Source: Pararhodobacter sp.
Lineage (GTDB): Bacteria > Pseudomonadota > Alphaproteobacteria > Rhodobacterales > Rhodobacteraceae
DNA length: 64,000 nt
Direction: 5' to 3'
NCBI GenBank assembly: GCA_020832665.1
Contig: JAFIEG010000005.1
Location: 16,855 to 80,854 of the forward strand
Under the pieces are notes generated by a model. That model searched no databases. It was not told the origin of the DNA and saw nothing but the letters and a program-made list of their open reading frames with translations. Of the stretch, positions 36,710 to 47,068 are shown piece by piece; the first letter of the stretch is position 1, and the number at the start of each line of letters is the position of its first letter. Both the position numbers and the translations under genes were made by a program.

Positions 36710-39547
36710 ATGAGTTTTATCCCTTCCACCTACAACCCCTATGATTTCGCCAATCGCCGCCATATCGGCCCCTCGCCGGCCGAGATGGAGGCGATGCTGG
36801 AAGCCGTCGGCGCGCCCTCGCTGGAGGCGCTGATCGACGAGACGGTGCCGCCGGCCATCCGCCAGCGCGAGCTGCTTGACTGGGCGCCTCTCTCGGAAGG
36901 CGAATTGCTGGCGCGCATGCGGCAGGTGGCTGCGAAGAACCAGGTGATGACCTCGCTCATCGGGCAGGGCTATTACGGCACCATCACCCCGCCGGCGATC
37001 CAGCGCAATATTCTGGAAAACCCGGCCTGGTACACCGCCTACACACCCTATCAGCCGGAAATCGCGCAAGGGCGGCTGGAAGCGCTGCTGAACTTCCAGA
37101 CCATGGTCGCCGATCTGACCGGGCTGCCGGTGGCCAATGCCTCGCTCCTCGACGAGGCCACGGCCTGCGCCGAGGCGATGGTGATGGCGCAGCGGGTGGC
37201 GAAATCCAAGGCACGCGGTTTCTTTGTCGATGAAAACTGCCACCCGCAGAACATCGCGGTGATGAAGACGCGCGCCGCGCCGCTGGGGATCGAGATCATC
37301 CTTGGCGACCCGGCGGCGCTGGAACCCGAGATCTTCTTTGGCGCCATCTTCCAGTATCCGGGCACGCATGGCGATCTGCGCGATTTCACCGCGCAGATCG
37401 AGGCGCTGCATGCGGCCAATGCCGTGGCGGTAATGGCCACCGATCTGCTGGCGCTGTGCCTGATCCGCGAGCCCGGCGCGATGGGGGCCGATATCGCCGT
37501 GGGCTCGGCGCAGCGTTTCGGCGTGCCGATGGGCTATGGCGGGCCGCATGCGGCGTTCCTGTCCTGCCGCGACGATTACAAGCGCCAGATGCCGGGACGG
37601 CTGGTGGGGGTGTCGGTCGATGCGCGCGGCAACCGCGCCTACCGGCTGGCGCTGCAGACGCGCGAGCAGCATATCAGGCGCGAAAAGGCCACCTCGAATG
37701 TGTGCACGGCGCAGGCGCTCCTGGCGGTGATGGCCTCGATGTATGCGGTGTTTCATGGCCCCGCCGGGCTGCGCGCCATTGCCGAGCGCGTGCATTTCCT
37801 CACCGAGCGGCTGGCGCGCGCGCTGCGCGCGGCCGGCGCGAAGGTGGAAACACAGGCGTTTTTCGACACCATCACCGTTGATGTCGGCGTTGGCCAGACC
37901 GGCATTCTGGCCGCCGCGCGACTGGAGGGGCTGAACCTGCGCAAGGTGGGCCAAAGCCGGGTGGGCATCGCGCTTGACGAGATCAGCGACGAGAAGGTGC
38001 TGATGCGCGTGCTGCGCGCCTTTGGCATCGAAGGGGTACCGCCTCACCGGGGCCGGCTGGGCTTTCCCGGTTTCTTCCTGCGCGAGAGCGAATATCTGAC
38101 GCATCCGGTCTTTCACATGAACCGCGCCGAATCGGAGATGATGCGCTACATGCGCCGCCTGTCTGACCGCGATCTGGCGCTTGACCGTGCGATGATCCCG
38201 TTGGGCTCGTGCACGATGAAGCTCAATGCCGCGGCCGAGATGATGCCGATCACCTGGCCAGAATTCGCCGGGCTGCATCCTTTCGCGCCCACAGAGCAGG
38301 CGCAGGGTTACCATGAGGCGATCGAAGATTTGTCGGCAAAGCTGTGCCAGATCACCGGCTATGACGCCATGTCGATGCAGCCCAATTCCGGGGCGCAGGG
38401 CGAATATGCGGGGCTGCTGACGATTCAGGCCTGGCACCGCTCAAACGGCGAGGGGCACCGCGATATCTGCCTGATCCCGGTTTCGGCGCATGGCACCAAC
38501 CCGGCCTCGGCGCAGATGGCGGGGATGAAGGTGGTGGTGGTGAAATCGGCGCCCAATGGCGATATCGATCTCGACGATTTCCGCGACAAGGCGGCAAAGG
38601 CGGGCGAGAAGCTGGCGGCCTGCATGATCACCTACCCGTCCACGCATGGCGTTTTCGAGGACATTGTGCGCGAGGTCTGCGCCATAACCCATGAGCATGG
38701 CGGGCAGGTCTATATCGACGGGGCCAATCTGAATGCCATGGTGGGGCTGGTGAAGCCTGGCGAGATCGGCGGCGATGTCAGCCATCTGAACCTGCACAAG
38801 ACATTCGCCATTCCGCATGGCGGCGGCGGCCCCGGCATGGGGCCGATCGGGGTGAAGGCGCATCTGGCGCCCTTCCTGCCCGGTGATCCGCGTACGGGCG
38901 ATGCCGGCGCGGTGGCGGCGGCGCCCTGGGGCTCGGCCTCGATCCTGCTGATCTCCTGGGCCTATTGTCTGATGATGGGCGGCGAGGGGCTGACCCAGGC
39001 GACGCGGGTGGCGATTTTGAACGCCAATTACATCGCGGCGCGGCTGAAGGGCGCCTATGAGGTGCTGTTCATGGGCAATCGCGGCCGCGTGGCGCATGAA
39101 TGCATCCTTGATACAAGGCCCTTTGCGAAGGCGGGCGTGACGGTCGAGGACATTGCCAAGCGGCTGATCGACAACGGCTTTCACGCACCAACCATGAGCT
39201 GGCCGGTGGCCGGCACGCTGATGGTGGAACCCACCGAGAGCGAGACCAAGGCCGAGATCGACCGCTTCATCGCCGCCATGTTGGCCATCCGCGACGAGAT
39301 CGCGGCTGTGGAGCGCGGCGAGATTTCGCCCGAGGACAGCCCCCTGCGCCATGCGCCGCATACGGTCGAGGATCTGGTCGCCGAGTGGAGCCGCGCCTAT
39401 TCGCGCGAGCAGGGCTGCTTCCCGCCGGGTAGCTTCAGGGTCGACAAATACTGGCCGCCGGTGGGCCGGGTGGACAATGTCCATGGCGACCGGCACCTGA
39501 TCTGCACCTGCCCGCCGGTCGAGGATTACGCCGAAGCCGCCCAATAG
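36710..39547 (+). CDS. gcvP: Glycine dehydrogenase (decarboxylating), P protein
   Basis: GcvP decarboxylates glycine with PLP and loads the aminomethyl group on GcvH. The 945-residue single-chain form has both halves: the N-terminal [15 protein letters not shown] and LIGQGYYGT region, and the C-terminal catalytic half with [26 protein letters not shown] and the PLP lysine near residue 697 in [18 protein letters not shown]. The end [14 protein letters not shown] is canonical. The gene is 69 bases after gcvH and is followed by a perfect hairpin. Confidence 0.97.
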   Translation: MSFIPSTYNPYDFANRRHIGPSPAEMEAMLEAVGAPSLEALIDETVPPAIRQRELLDWAPLSEGELLARMRQVAAKNQVMTSLIGQGYYGTITPPAIQRNILENPAWYTAYTPYQPEIAQGRLEALLNFQTMVADLTGLPVANASLLDEATACAEAMVMAQRVAKSKARGFFVDENCHPQNIAVMKTRAAPLGIEIILGDPAALEPEIFFGAIFQYPGTHGDLRDFTAQIEALHAANAVAVMATDLLALCLIREPGAMGADIAVGSAQRFGVPMGYGGPHAAFLSCRDDYKRQMPGRLVGVSVDARGNRAYRLALQTREQHIRREKATSNVCTAQALLAVMASMYAVFHGPAGLRAIAERVHFLTERLARALRAAGAKVETQAFFDTITVDVGVGQTGILAAARLEGLNLRKVGQSRVGIALDEISDEKVLMRVLRAFGIEGVPPHRGRLGFPGFFLRESEYLTHPVFHMNRAESEMMRYMRRLSDRDLALDRAMIPLGSCTMKLNAAAEMMPITWPEFAGLHPFAPTEQAQGYHEAIEDLSAKLCQITGYDAMSMQPNSGAQGEYAGLLTIQAWHRSNGEGHRDICLIPVSAHGTNPASAQMAGMKVVVVKSAPNGDIDLDDFRDKAAKAGEKLAACMITYPSTHGVFEDIVREVCAITHEHGGQVYIDGANLNAMVGLVKPGEIGGDVSHLNLHKTFAIPHGGGGPGMGPIGVKAHLAPFLPGDPRTGDAGAVAAAPWGSASILLISWAYCLMMGGEGLTQATRVAILNANYIAARLKGAYEVLFMGNRGRVAHECILDTRPFAKAGVTVEDIAKRLIDNGFHAPTMSWPVAGTLMVEPTESETKAEIDRFIAAMLAIRDEIAAVERGEISPEDSPLRHAPHTVEDLVAEWSRAYSREQGCFPPGSFRVDKYWPPVGRVDNVHGDRHLICTCPPVEDYAEAAQ

Positions 39548-39558
39548 GGGCCGCGCCG

Positions 39559-39583
39559 CAGGGTGGGCAATCTGCCCACCCTG
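39559..39583 (+). terminator. Hairpin after gcvP
   Basis: A perfect 10-bp stem (CAGGGTGGGC / GCCCACCCTG) with loop AATCT starts 12 bases after the gcvP stop. No U-tract follows, but the position fits the end of the gcv operon together with repeat copy D. Confidence 0.6.
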
Positions 39584-39714
39584 TCCGACCGCGTTCGCCT
39601 GATGCCTGCTACGGATACCCGCGCGCGCGCCCGCGAAACGGGCCAGGGCGTGCTCCCGCGCCCGGCCCGCGCCCCTTTTCGGGGCTTGCCCGGGCTTGGG
39701 CCGTGCCGCCGCCC

Positions 39715-39745
<31 letters not shown>

Positions 39746-39780
39746 TGCGCCCCTCCCAGCCGCGCGGGCGAGGCTGGACT

Positions 39781-39810
39781 CCCCCCGGCGTATTTTGGGG
39801 CAAGATGAAG
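39781..39810 (+). repeat. Dispersed hairpin/GGCAAGATGAAG element, copy D
   Basis: The tail reads CCCCCCGGCGTATTTTGGGG then CAAGATGAAG. Upstream are a GCCCC/GGGGC hairpin (39671-39685), the G homopolymer, and GCGAGGCTGGACTCCCCCC, which is also found in copy F. It lies between convergent genes, after gcvP. Confidence 0.7.
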
Positions 39811-39825
39811 GGGGGGCTGCAGCGC

Positions 39826-40290
39826 TCAGAACGACCAGACGCTGGCGCCCTCGGCCAGCATGGTGGCGGCCATGGCCGGGGGCTGGGCGACGCCCACGTC
39901 CTCGATCAGCGCCTCGGCATCGGCGCCCAGCCCGGGCAGGTAGATGGCGCAGACCTCGACGGTGACACCGCGCCCGATGAGCATTTGCAGCATGCCCTGC
40001 GGGCTCATCTCGCGCGGCGGTTGCGGGGCGGTGGCGCTTTCGGGGGCGTCGGCGAGGGCGATGTCGCCGCCGGGGCCGCATAGCAGCATATGCACGGTTT
40101 CGCCCTGTTCGACCGCCTGGGTGGTCAGCACCATGGCCATGAGCTGGGTCTGGGCATCGGCGGCGGTGAGCACGGTGACCAGCGAGGCCGGTGATTGCGT
40201 GTTGGCGGTTTCTGCCGAAACGGGCAGGGCCGCACCGGCGGTCAGGCCGGCGGCGAGGAACGTGGCGAGAGCGGTTTGGCGGTTGTTCAT
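39826..40290 (-). CDS. Exported DsrE-like protein
   Basis: The 154-residue product has a signal peptide (MNNRQTALATFLAAGLTAGA, cleavage near VSA-ET) and a DsrE/F-like alpha-beta domain. A middle segment contains QLMAMVLTTQAVEQGETVHM, then LLCGPGGDIAL, and a second helix and strand with MLIGRGVTVEVCAIYLPGLG. Cysteines occur at LLCGPG and VEVCAIY, the positions where DsrE-like proteins carry reactive sulfur-handling cysteines. A periplasmic role in sulfur or redox handling is possible but unproven. Confidence 0.72.
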   Translation of the reverse strand: MNNRQTALATFLAAGLTAGAALPVSAETANTQSPASLVTVLTAADAQTQLMAMVLTTQAVEQGETVHMLLCGPGGDIALADAPESATAPQPPREMSPQGMLQMLIGRGVTVEVCAIYLPGLGADAEALIEDVGVAQPPAMAATMLAEGASVWSF

Positions 40291-40562
40291 GCTGGCTTCC
40301 TTTTCGGGTTGCCCTGAGTGGCACTGATGATACGCGCGCCCCGAAGGCGTTTTCTGGCCTGCTTCATGGATGGGCGCGGACTTCAGGATAAATTAGCATT
40401 CAGTATCCATAATATGACGATCTGTCGCACCGTGCTTTCGTGCTGCGGGTGCGCGTTTCGACATGCCGCCTGGGGCTTCATGACCTGTTGCGGTTGTTCG
40501 CCTGGGCGCCGCTACTGGCCCAGCGCTGGGTGAAGCGGTTGGTTGCCGACCGCGCCGTGCCG

Positions 40563-41090
40563 ATGAGGGAGTGTGCGCTGAGAAAGCGTCCACAGGTATC
40601 CGCGTTCGATCTGTTGATACGAAAGGCGCTCTGGTTGCCCGTCATCATGCTGGTTGTCGCCATCGGGCTGTTCGGTGCGGCGCGGCAGATGGCCCTTGGG
40701 GCGCGGCTGATGGCCAGCGAGGGGGGGGAGACCATCGCCGAGGTCACCGGAAGGGAACGCAGGCGCCACACCGACACCGATGGCAGGGTGAGCTATTCGC
40801 ATCATCTGAGCTATCGCTTCACCACCAGCGCTGGCCAGATATGGCATGACACGCATTCGGTAAGCCGGCAGCTACATGACAGCGTCAGCACATGCAGCCG
40901 GATTCCGGTGCGTTATGTGCCTTCGCGCCCTGAACTGAACCGTGTCGAGCCCGAGCGCACCGGGCTGGTCCGGCTGGCGATGAATCTGGGCTCGAGCCTG
41001 CTGTTCATCGGCGGCGTTGTCTTGTTCTGGTATCTGCGCCGCAAGCGCCCTCTTCGCCGCCGGCCTACAGGATGGGGAGGCCGCTGGTAG
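40563..41090 (+). CDS. DUF3592-like membrane protein, paralogue 1
   Basis: From ATG 40563 the product has 175 residues with one hydrophobic helix near 22-42 (LWLPVIMLVVAIGLFGAA) and another near 145-163 (LLFIGGVVLFWYL). Between them lies a beta-rich extracytoplasmic domain containing LSYRFTTSAGQ and IPVRYVPSRPELNRVE. This matches the DUF3592 pattern of TM-beta-TM proteins with a V-Y-P--P motif. The frame is open further upstream without a clear ribosome site, so the start is uncertain. Two related genes follow. Confidence 0.7.
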   Translation: MRECALRKRPQVSAFDLLIRKALWLPVIMLVVAIGLFGAARQMALGARLMASEGGETIAEVTGRERRRHTDTDGRVSYSHHLSYRFTTSAGQIWHDTHSVSRQLHDSVSTCSRIPVRYVPSRPELNRVEPERTGLVRLAMNLGSSLLFIGGVVLFWYLRRKRPLRRRPTGWGGRW

Positions 41091-41303
41091 CGCATCGGCA
41101 TTCTCGCCGGAATCGGCCCAACCGCTGCGCACGCAGCCCGAACGCTAGCCGCGCGCTCTGGCAAGGCAGTGCAGCGACGCCGGGGCATGCGATCACGCTT
41201 GCCCTTCGGCCCGCGAGGCGTTGACGCCAGTGCCCGGTTGCGTCACTGCATCAGGCGGCGGGCCATTCGCGCCCCCGGGGCGGGGTGTCTGTGGGTGGTG
41301 TGC

Positions 41304-42131
41304 ATGATGATCGAGCGTCCAAGGGTATCGGCCTTCGGCCTGGCCGTGCGTCAAGGCCTCTGGGTGCCCGTTCTGGTGGCGATCGTGGCGCTTGGCATGT
41401 TTGCCTATGCCCGCGAGATGTCGATCGAGGCGCGCCTGATGGCTAGCGAGGGGATCGAGACCACAGGGCAGGTGATCGGCCGCGAGCAGCGCCGCAGTAG
41501 CGCAAGCGATGGCGGCACCAGCATCCGTTACTATCTGCGCTACCAGTTTACCCCCCTGGATGGCCAGCGACGCGTCGGCAGGCAGCAGGTCAGCAAGGCA
41601 CTGCATGACCGCGTGCGTGTCAATATGCCGATCACGGTGCGCTATGCGTCATCGCGCCCCTCGGTCAACCGTGTCGAGCGCGAGAGCACCATCGGGGTCA
41701 GGCTGTTGCTCAATATCGGCTCCAGCCTGCTGGCGATGTTCGCGGCGTTTACGGCCTGGGCGGTATGGGGTGACTGGCGCGCCATGCTGCGCGCGGTGCG
41801 CAAGGGCGAGCCGGGCGAGGCCTGGGTGGTTGGCTGGCGCGATGTGAATGAAAAGCCGCGCAAGGATGGCAAGCCGCCGCATCGGATCATGGAGTGGCGT
41901 GACGAAGGGCGCAACCTGCTGGGCTCGACCGGGGGGTTGAAGCCCGCGCTGGCCGAACGCTTTCCGCCGGGCAGCCCGATCAGGCTTTGGTATGACCCGC
42001 GCACCGGGCGCGGCTTCTGGGAAGAGAGCATCATGCCCGGTTCGGCGGCGGCCCGGGATGTGGATGGCGCGCCAACCGCGCCGCAATCGCAAAGCTCCGC
42101 GGCAAAACCGCCTGATACCAGATCCGATTGA
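41304..42131 (+). CDS. DUF3592-like membrane protein, paralogue 2
   Basis: The 275-residue product aligns with paralogue 1: ARLMASEGIETTGQVIGREQ against ARLMASEGGETIAEVTGRER, YYLRYQFTPLDGQ, and ITVRYASSRPSVNRVE against IPVRYVPSRPELNRVE. It has helices near 16-36 and 135-160 and an extra soluble C-terminal domain (about 160-275) with PIRLWYDPRTGRGFWEES, also found in paralogue 3. The last codons and stop lie inside repeat R2 (from 42111). ATG 41307 is an alternative start. Function unknown. Confidence 0.72.
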   Translation: MMIERPRVSAFGLAVRQGLWVPVLVAIVALGMFAYAREMSIEARLMASEGIETTGQVIGREQRRSSASDGGTSIRYYLRYQFTPLDGQRRVGRQQVSKALHDRVRVNMPITVRYASSRPSVNRVERESTIGVRLLLNIGSSLLAMFAAFTAWAVWGDWRAMLRAVRKGEPGEAWVVGWRDVNEKPRKDGKPPHRIMEWRDEGRNLLGSTGGLKPALAERFPPGSPIRLWYDPRTGRGFWEESIMPGSAAARDVDGAPTAPQSQSSAAKPPDTRSD

Positions 42132-42199
42132 CCGGCTTTGATACCCTGGCTTGTGTGCCAGCCTGTGCCGGCGAGGCAATCAACCGGATCGGGTATGGC
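42111..42199. repeat. TGATACCA element, copy R2
   Basis: The left end CTGATACCAGATCCGATTGA and the right end, GGCAATCAACCGGATCGGGT then ATGG, are imperfect inverted repeats of each other. Between them is a small CTGGC/GCCAG hairpin. The left end supplies the last six codons and the TGA stop of the DUF3592-like gene. Confidence 0.6.
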
Positions 42200-42310
42200 A
42201 GCCGGGGCCGAGGCATGAAGCGACAGGGCGGGAACCGGTTTTTCGCTCTGCAGATGTGCCGGAGGAATCGGGCGGCGCGCAATGGCGCTCGCCTTTCCTG
42301 CCCTGCGCCT

Positions 42311-43033
42311 TCAGCCCGGGGCGAGGTCTTCTTCCCAGAATGCCTGCCCGGTCTGCGGGTCCACATAGACGGTGATCTCGCTGCCCGCCGGCCAATCGGC
42401 CAGTTCCTCGGCGCGGTGTTTGAGGCTGTGCCCCTCCTGATAGGCGCTGTCCATCCAGTGAAGCTGAAAGAGGGGGCGGTCGTTCACGCGCGCCCTGGAA
42501 TCGACATGGGCAATCACCCTTGCCGTGCGCTTCGCGCCGCGCCGCGCCGCGCGGATCATCGCTGCGCTGCGCTGCCAGAACCACCAGGCGGCACCGCCGG
42601 TCCCCCCGGCCGCGACCAGTGCGACAAGCCCGAACAGGATCGAATTGCGCCTTGCGCTGCCCCGCTCCAGCTCGGCGGTGGCAGGGTCGTCGGGCAGGTA
42701 GCGCATCGTCACCTGATCACCGCGCGAGACCGAACGGTAATACCCGCGCGAGACGGTATCGCGGTTGCGCTGCGTTTCACCGCCGGGAAGATCGAAACGA
42801 TACGTCACCAGATAGGTGGTGCGCCGGTTACCGTCGGAATCGCGCCGCGTGCGGGTGTCGAGGCTGACGATGGTGGCCTCGGCCTCGACCCCGTGCTGGG
42901 CGAGCTGGCGCGCCTCTGCCGACAGGATGAGCGATACCGCCCCGAAGGCGACGGTGAACACCAGCCCGAAGGCCAGCAGCCAGGCCCGCTGGCGCATCAG
43001 AATGGCGTATATCGAAACCCCGGGTCGCTTCAT
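42311..43033 (-). CDS. DUF3592-like membrane protein, paralogue 3
   Basis: The 240-residue product has a helix near 18-40 (LLAFGLVFTVAFGAVSLIL), a beta-rich loop with TYLVTYRFDLPGGET and QVTMRYLPDDPATAELE, a second helix near 137-155 (ILFGLVALVAAGGTGGAAWW) and a C-terminal domain ending ITVYVDPQTGQAFWEEDL. That end parallels the PIRLWYDPRTGRGFWEES of paralogue 2. It is on the opposite strand, separated from paralogue 2 by repeat R2. The V/M-RY-P--P motif places it in the same family. Function unknown. Confidence 0.75.
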   Translation of the reverse strand: MKRPGVSIYAILMRQRAWLLAFGLVFTVAFGAVSLILSAEARQLAQHGVEAEATIVSLDTRTRRDSDGNRRTTYLVTYRFDLPGGETQRNRDTVSRGYYRSVSRGDQVTMRYLPDDPATAELERGSARRNSILFGLVALVAAGGTGGAAWWFWQRSAAMIRAARRGAKRTARVIAHVDSRARVNDRPLFQLHWMDSAYQEGHSLKHRAEELADWPAGSEITVYVDPQTGQAFWEEDLAPG

Positions 43034-43105
43034 GCCCGTTACCTCGCTTGTCTGTTCGATTGCTTCTCAGGCGTGCCGTGCCCGGCGCGGCAGAATGGCC
43101 GGCGC

Positions 43106-43678
43106 TCAGTCGTCGGGCGTCAGCGTCACCGGCTTGCGGATCACCGCCCGGCGGCCCTGCTGCACGGTTTCCCACTGCATGACGCCATGCATGCCGACCG
43201 AGCCCAGAAACAGAAGATCGAGCGTCAGATCCATCGTGCCTTCGGGCACGGTAACCTGCGCGCTGCCTACAAGGCGTGGCAGATCTTCGATGTCGCAACT
43301 CATCAGCACCGCGATCTCGTCGCTGTCCAACGGGCCGGGGCTAGTGCCTTCGAAATACTGGCCCAGCAAATCGCCACCCTCAGCGCGCTCGAACTCGATG
43401 TGAAAATTGGCGCCGGCGCCGTCATTCGAGGCCACCAGAACGCCATCATCCATCCAGAAAACCGCCCGCTGGATATCGCCCGAGGCGCCGGCAGGCATGT
43501 TGCCCATGCCCTGAATGCTCACGAAGCCGGCAAAATCCTGCACCGTGTAGAAATTCACCGCCTGCTCGAAAAGCGCTTCATCGTCGATCTCGCCGCAGGG
43601 GCCGAGATCGGCCGCGGCGGGCAGGGCCAGTGCCGCGCCCAGTGCTGCGGCGGCGCCGGTGATGATGGGGTTTCGCAT
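43106..43678 (-). CDS. Exported protein of unknown function
   Basis: The 190-residue product has a signal peptide (MRNPIITGAAAALGAALALP, cleavage near AAA-DLG) and a mature domain with two cysteines (LGPCGEID and LMSCDIED). Its pattern is mostly beta: FYTVQDFAGFVSIQ, AVFWMDDGVLVASN, GTMDLTLDLLFLG. I do not recognise it. It diverges from valS across 147 bases and lies 72 bases before DUF3592 paralogue 3 on the same strand, so they may share a transcript. Confidence 0.7.
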   Translation of the reverse strand: MRNPIITGAAAALGAALALPAAADLGPCGEIDDEALFEQAVNFYTVQDFAGFVSIQGMGNMPAGASGDIQRAVFWMDDGVLVASNDGAGANFHIEFERAEGGDLLGQYFEGTSPGPLDSDEIAVLMSCDIEDLPRLVGSAQVTVPEGTMDLTLDLLFLGSVGMHGVMQWETVQQGRRAVIRKPVTLTPDD

Positions 43679-43825
43679 GGGCTGAACTCCTCTTGCTGGC
43701 CGGTTTTTCTGCGCGGCAGGGTAAAGACATCATCTCATGGGTCAACCGCCCGCCCCGGCCTTTTCCTTCGCCCCGGCGCGGGTTAAACAACGCGCGATCC
43801 GTTGCTCCGAAAAGGACCGCCGCCC

Positions 43826-46800
43826 ATGGCCATGGAAAAGAATTTCGACGCCGCCAGCGCCGAGGCAAGGCTGATCGATGCCTGGGAGCGCGAAGGTGCC
43901 TTTCGCGCCGGGGCCAATGCCAGGCCCGGCGCCGAGCCGTTCTGCATCATGATCCCGCCGCCCAATGTCACCGGTTCGCTGCATATGGGGCACGCCTTCA
44001 ACAACACGCTGCAGGATATCCTGGTGCGCTGGCACCGGATGCGCGGTTTTGACACTTTGTGGCAGCCCGGGCAGGACCATGCCGGCATCGCCACGCAGAT
44101 GGTGGTCGAACGCGAACTGGCGAAGGCGGGCAACCAGGGCCGGCGCGAGCTGGGGCGCGAGAAATTTCTCGAAAAGGTCTGGGAATGGAAGGCGCAATCG
44201 GGCGGCACCATCATCAACCAGCTCAAGCGGCTGGGGGCATCCTGCGACTGGTCGCGCAACGCCTTCACCATGTCGGGTGCGCCGGGCTGCCCGCCGGGCG
44301 AGGAGGGCAATTTCCACGACGCGGTGATCAAGGTCTTTGTCGACATGTACAACAAGGGCCTGATCTATCGCGGCAAGCGGCTGGTGAACTGGGATCCGCA
44401 TTTCGAGACCGCGATTTCCGATCTTGAGGTCGAGAATGTCGAGGTCGATGGCCATATGTGGCATTTCAAGTATCCGCTCGCCGGCGGCGTGACCTATCGC
44501 TATGTCGAGAAGGATGAAGACGGCAATATCACCGTCGATGAAGAGCGCGATTATATCTCCATCGCCACCACGCGACCCGAAACCATGCTGGGCGATGGCG
44601 CGGTGGCGGTGCACCCCGATGATGCGCGCTATGCGCCCATCGTGGGCAAGCTGTGCGAAATCCCGGTGGGGCCGAAAGAGCACCGCCGCCTGATCCCCAT
44701 CATCACCGATGAATACCCCGACCCGGCTTTCGGCTCGGGTGCGGTGAAGATCACCGGCGCGCATGATTTCAACGATTACGCGGTGGCCAGGCGCGGCGGC
44801 ATTCCCTGCTACCGGCTGATGGACATGAAGGCGCATATGCGCGCCGATGGCGCCCCCTATGCCGAGGTCGCCGAGGTGGCTGGCGCGGTGGCGCGCGGCG
44901 AGCAGTTGTTGAGCGAGGCCGAGGCCGACGCGCTGAACCTGGTGCCCGACCACCTGCGCGGGCTCGACCGGCTCGAGGCCCGCAAGCGCGTGGTCGAGGA
45001 AATCACCGGTGAGGGGCTGGCAGTAATGACCCGCGCGGACGACCCGCGGCTGGGGCTCAAGCCGGGCGAGGGGGATGACCCGGCGGCGCTTGTGCCGCTG
45101 GTCGAGGCCAAGAAGATCATGCAGCCCTTCGGTGATCGGTCAAAGGTGGTGATCGAGCCGATGTTGACCGATCAGTGGTTCGTCGATGCTCAAAAGGTTG
45201 TCGTTCCGGCGCTGGACGCGGTGCGCGACGGGCGCGTGAAGATCATGCCAGAGAGCGGCGAGAAGACCTATTTCCACTGGCTGGAAAATATCGAGCCCTG
45301 GTGCATCTCGCGGCAGTTGTGGTGGGGGCATCAGATACCGGTTTGGTATGGGCCGGATATTCCCAAGGGCGGCTTGATCACTGACGAGGCTCAACATTCC
45401 GGTGCCTTTAAGGAGTTCTGCGCCCCGGATGAAGCATCCGCGTTGGCGCTCGCAAGAGAATGGTATGGCCCAGACGTCGAAATAAGAGTCGGTGAACCTG
45501 ATTTTCGTCGGGAAGCGGCCTATACGATGGTGGCACGTTCTGTTGTGCCTGCGTCAGAAGTGCCGAATGAGACTGGCCAGGTCGTATCGGCTAGCCTTCA
45601 CCGCGACCCCGACGTCCTCGACACCTGGTTCTCCTCGGGCCTGTGGCCCATCGGCACGCTGGGCTGGCCCGATCAGACCGAGGAGTTGAAGAAGTATTTC
45701 CCCACCTCGGTGCTCGTCACCGGGCAGGACATACTGTTCTTCTGGGTCGCGCGCATGATGATGATGCAGCTTGCGGTGGTGGATGAAATCCCCTTCCGCC
45801 ATGTCTATCTGCACGGGCTGGTGCGCGACGCCAAGGGCAAGAAGATGTCGAAATCCCTTGGCAATGTCATCGACCCGCTGGAAATCATCGACGAATACGG
45901 CGCCGATGCGCTGCGCTTTGCCAATGCCGCCATGGCCAGCCTTGGCGGCGTGCTCAAGCTCGATACGCAGCGCGTTGCCGGCTACCGCAACTTTGCCACC
46001 AAGCTGTGGAACGCCACCCGCTTTGCCGAGATGAACGGCGTTTTCGGCGCCGATGTGCCCGCCCCCGGTGCGCTGCCGCCACCGGCCACGGCCACAGCCA
46101 ATCGCTGGATCGTGGGCGAGACCGCGCGCACGCTGGCCACGGTCAACGCTGCGCTGGAAGGCTATCGCTTCAACGATGCCGCGCTGGCGCTCTATCAGTT
46201 CGTCTGGGGCAAGGTCTGCGACTGGTATGTGGAGTTCGCCAAGCCGCTACTGGATGGTGACGATGCCGCCGAGACCCGCGCCACCATGCGCTGGGTGCTC
46301 GATCAGTGCTACATCATGCTGCATCCGATCATGCCCTTCGTCACCGAAGAGCTGTGGGCGCTGACCGGCGAGCGCACGAAGATGCTGGCCCATGCCGACT
46401 GGCCCTCTTACGGCCTCGATGTCGCCGATGCGGCTGCCGATCGTGAGATGGGCTGGGTGATCGGGCTGATCGAGGCCGTGCGCTCGGCGCGTACGCAGAT
46501 GCGCGTGCCGGTGGGGCTGAAGCTGCCGATGCTGCAACTCGATGCCGACGCGCCGGCGCGCGCGGCCTATGCGGCCAATGCCGCGCTGATCGAGAAGCTG
46601 GCGCGCATCGACGGGCTGCAAGAGGCCGACAGCCTGCCGCGCGGCGCGCTGAGCATCGCCGTCGAGGGCGCCAGCTTCGCGCTGCCGCTGGAAGGGGTAA
46701 TCGACGTCGGCGCCGAGACCGCGCGGCTGGAGAAGGCGCGCGAGAAGCTGGGCCGCGAGATCGGCGCGTTGCAGGGAAGGCTGGCCAATCCGCAATTTGT

Positions 46801-46912
46801 CGAAAAGGCCGGCGAGGCGGTGGTGGACGAGGCGCGCGCGAACCTTGCCGAGAAGGAAGACGAGGCGGCGCGGCTGGATCAGGCGCTGTCGCGGCTGTCG
46901 GCGCTGGTCTGA
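43826..46912 (+). CDS. valS: Valyl-tRNA synthetase
   Basis: ValRS charges tRNA-Val. The 1028-residue class I synthetase starts [20 protein letters not shown] and has the HIGH-type motif [13 protein letters not shown] near residue 45, the editing domain with [16 protein letters not shown], the KMSKS motif [13 protein letters not shown] near 673, an anticodon-binding helix domain and a C-terminal coiled coil. It is larger than common ValRS because of added sequence between [17 protein letters not shown] and [11 protein letters not shown], and part of that (45391-45600) has markedly different codon use. A start two codons downstream is possible. Confidence 0.96.
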   Translation: MAMEKNFDAASAEARLIDAWEREGAFRAGANARPGAEPFCIMIPPPNVTGSLHMGHAFNNTLQDILVRWHRMRGFDTLWQPGQDHAGIATQMVVERELAKAGNQGRRELGREKFLEKVWEWKAQSGGTIINQLKRLGASCDWSRNAFTMSGAPGCPPGEEGNFHDAVIKVFVDMYNKGLIYRGKRLVNWDPHFETAISDLEVENVEVDGHMWHFKYPLAGGVTYRYVEKDEDGNITVDEERDYISIATTRPETMLGDGAVAVHPDDARYAPIVGKLCEIPVGPKEHRRLIPIITDEYPDPAFGSGAVKITGAHDFNDYAVARRGGIPCYRLMDMKAHMRADGAPYAEVAEVAGAVARGEQLLSEAEADALNLVPDHLRGLDRLEARKRVVEEITGEGLAVMTRADDPRLGLKPGEGDDPAALVPLVEAKKIMQPFGDRSKVVIEPMLTDQWFVDAQKVVVPALDAVRDGRVKIMPESGEKTYFHWLENIEPWCISRQLWWGHQIPVWYGPDIPKGGLITDEAQHSGAFKEFCAPDEASALALAREWYGPDVEIRVGEPDFRREAAYTMVARSVVPASEVPNETGQVVSASLHRDPDVLDTWFSSGLWPIGTLGWPDQTEELKKYFPTSVLVTGQDILFFWVARMMMMQLAVVDEIPFRHVYLHGLVRDAKGKKMSKSLGNVIDPLEIIDEYGADALRFANAAMASLGGVLKLDTQRVAGYRNFATKLWNATRFAEMNGVFGADVPAPGALPPPATATANRWIVGETARTLATVNAALEGYRFNDAALALYQFVWGKVCDWYVEFAKPLLDGDDAAETRATMRWVLDQCYIMLHPIMPFVTEELWALTGERTKMLAHADWPSYGLDVADAAADREMGWVIGLIEAVRSARTQMRVPVGLKLPMLQLDADAPARAAYAANAALIEKLARIDGLQEADSLPRGALSIAVEGASFALPLEGVIDVGAETARLEKAREKLGREIGALQGRLANPQFVEKAGEAVVDEARANLAEKEDEAARLDQALSRLSALV

Positions 46913-46913
46913 G

Positions 46914-47034
46914 GGCAGGGGGCGCTGCCCCCCGTCCGCTTGCGCCCGGGGCTCTGCCCGTTCCTTCGCTGAAATCGCTCCACCGGAGCGATTTCAGCGA
47001 AGGAACCCCCCCGGCGTATTTCAGGCAAGATGAC
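46914..47034 (+). repeat. Dispersed hairpin/GGCAAGATGAAG element, copy E
   Basis: The parts are a GGGGGC-GCT-GCCCCC hairpin, a variable part, a perfect 22-bp inverted repeat with ACC loop (46960-47006), then CCCCCCGGCGTATTTCAGGC and AAGATGA. It lies directly after valS. The stem agrees with copy C except for a compensated base pair. Confidence 0.75.
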
Positions 47035-47068
47035 GTAGCAGTGCTTGCCGGGCGTGGCCTAGCTTGTC

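Noticed and set aside
43679..43825. Possible T-box leader before valS
   Set aside because: No T-box bulge sequence, specifier loop or terminator was found in 147 bases, and T-boxes are rare in this group.
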